From contig JAPUIL010000838.1 in assembly GCA_027297085.1 (NCBI GenBank), positions 1 to 5,806 of the forward strand: a DNA stretch of 5,806 bases, given 5' to 3'. Shown here one piece after another: positions 5,134 to 5,806 of the stretch. The notes below the pieces were generated by a model. The model worked only from the letters and a program-made list of their open reading frames with translations, had not been told where the DNA came from and made no database searches. The stretch is from Verrucomicrobiota bacterium (GTDB lineage: Bacteria; Verrucomicrobiota; Verrucomicrobiia; Opitutales; UBA2995). A program made the position numbers and the translations under genes. Every line of letters starts with the position of its first letter. Position 1 is the first letter of the stretch.

Positions 5134-5806
5134 TCAAGGTCCGTAGGTCGAGCGGGCTTGTACGGCCCAGCGTCCTTCGTGGCGGGTCACGAGATAGACG
5201 GCGTCGTAGCTCGAGAGTGTCTCGTCCTCGGAATTGAGATTGCTGTAGCGCACGATGACGTTTACTCCGTCAGCCCCCGCCTGAACGGTCTCTGCGCTTT
5301 CGAGTTTGGTGCGGAACCAGGTTCGTTGGCGGCCGGGTTCGGTTCCCGCAAAAAAGTCCTCTCTGGTCTGCCAATAATCGAGGCCTGATGAGCTGAGTCG
5401 TACCTGCGGGAAATGGAGTGTGTCGGCCCAGATTTCGAGGTCGAGTGAGTTGAAGGCCTCAAAGTAGGCCTCCACCGCTTGACGCGCGGGCTCCGCTGCA
5501 GCTGCCGCCGCTTCGCCGGAGTCGACTTTCCCCGTACCGAAACGCGATTGGATGCCCCACCGTTCGCCTTGCCGCGTGACGATGTAGGTGACCTGCTGGC
5601 TCGAGATCCGTTCGCCGTTCTCGCGGCGCCGGGAGTACTCGCCAGCGATGTGCATCTTGTTTGCGGAGACGTGCAGGACTCTGCGCGAGTCCCACTGGCT
5701 GCGATGCCAGCCCAAAGCCAGGACACTCTCGAAGACGCCGGCGCGAGCGCGAATGTAGTCCTCGCCGGTGGGGGAGACGCTGAAATTTCCCGCCGAGGGA
5801 CGGACG
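5134..5806 (-). CDS. Protein with two tandem NTF2/SnoaL-like domains (5' end missing)
   Basis: The open frame runs from the right edge to TGA at 5134-5136, giving 223 visible residues; the true start lies outside the window. Two copies of one domain are visible. Copy 1 (about residues 1-90) has GWHRSQWDS, KMHIAGEYSR and YIVTRQGERWGIQSRFG. Copy 2 (about 110-223) has VEAYFEAFNSLD, HFPQVRLSSSG, TWFRTKLES, VNVIVRYSNLNSEDE and YLVTRHEGRWAVQARSTYGP. The copies align through W-x-R-x-x-x-[DE]-S, Y-S, [YI]-x-V-T-R and G-x-R-W-x-[IV]-Q. An Ala-rich linker (98-107) joins them. This is the cone-shaped NTF2 fold, used for small-ligand binding, isomerase or lyase reactions. No catalytic set is obvious and no signal peptide can be judged. 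The first internal candidate start (TTG at 5715) cuts copy 1 and is unlikely to be real. Clearly higher in G+C than the genes to its left. Confidence 0.75.
   Translation of the reverse strand, partial: VRPSAGNFSVSPTGEDYIRARAGVFESVLALGWHRSQWDSRRVLHVSANKMHIAGEYSRRRENGERISSQQVTYIVTRQGERWGIQSRFGTGKVDSGEAAAAAAEPARQAVEAYFEAFNSLDLEIWADTLHFPQVRLSSSGLDYWQTREDFFAGTEPGRQRTWFRTKLESAETVQAGADGVNVIVRYSNLNSEDETLSSYDAVYLVTRHEGRWAVQARSTYGP

Noticed and set aside
5262..5726. A 154-codon frame overlapping the NTF2-like gene on the same strand
   Set aside because: It is rich in Arg, Ser and Thr as expected for an out-of-frame reading of G+C-rich coding DNA, while the other frame carries the repeated domain.
1..5806. 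CRISPR array, tRNA or rRNA genes, attachment sites
   Set aside because: There are no regularly spaced direct repeats with unique spacers, no cloverleaf with a CCA end and no rRNA-like stretch. The repeats present are palindromic and irregularly spaced.

Overview
The window looks like a piece of chromosome from a sulfatase-rich, probably aquatic bacterium. A Verrucomicrobiota or other PVC-group member is my best guess. This rests on an exported sulfatase with a twin-arginine signal, secreted or periplasmic enzymes typical of glycan breakdown, starts without clear Shine-Dalgarno sequences, and short palindromic intergenic repeats of kinds I associate with those genomes. There is no rRNA or marker gene, so the taxonomy is inference.

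Left edge (1-484): two broken genes meet tail to tail near 138-150. On the + strand, bases 2-138 hold a decayed C-terminal piece of a response-regulator receiver domain, readable only by moving through all three frames. On the - strand, 381-142 holds the first 79 codons of a sulfatase that stops exactly where the catalytic cysteine motif should begin. A REP-like palindromic element (418-473) separates it from the next gene.

Centre (485-3615): an intact Tat-exported sulfatase (- strand, Cys82 in a C-C-P-H-R motif) faces away from an intact exported amidohydrolase-2 family protein (+ strand). The 284-base divergent spacer holds a perfect TATAAT for the sulfatase and three kinds of inverted repeat.

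Right-centre (3616-4805): a second gap with four REP-like units of the GTAGGAGC...TCGCGA type leads to an exported polysaccharide deacetylase (CE4/NodB fold). Sulfatase, amidohydrolase and deacetylase could all act on a sulfated, N- or O-acetylated glycan, but the repeats between them argue against one operon and no glycoside hydrolase is present.

Right end (4806-5806): a 328-base gap holds an IS-end-like inverted motif and a doubtful 35-codon ORF. It is followed by the 3' part of a - strand gene for a protein with two NTF2/SnoaL-like domains in tandem. That gene is visibly richer in G+C than the rest and runs off the window.

I do not see a clearly new multi-gene system. The strongest unexpected signals are the receiver-domain relic, the sulfatase cut at its catalytic motif, the shared junction of the two, and the dense, mixed REP-like repeats filling the gaps.
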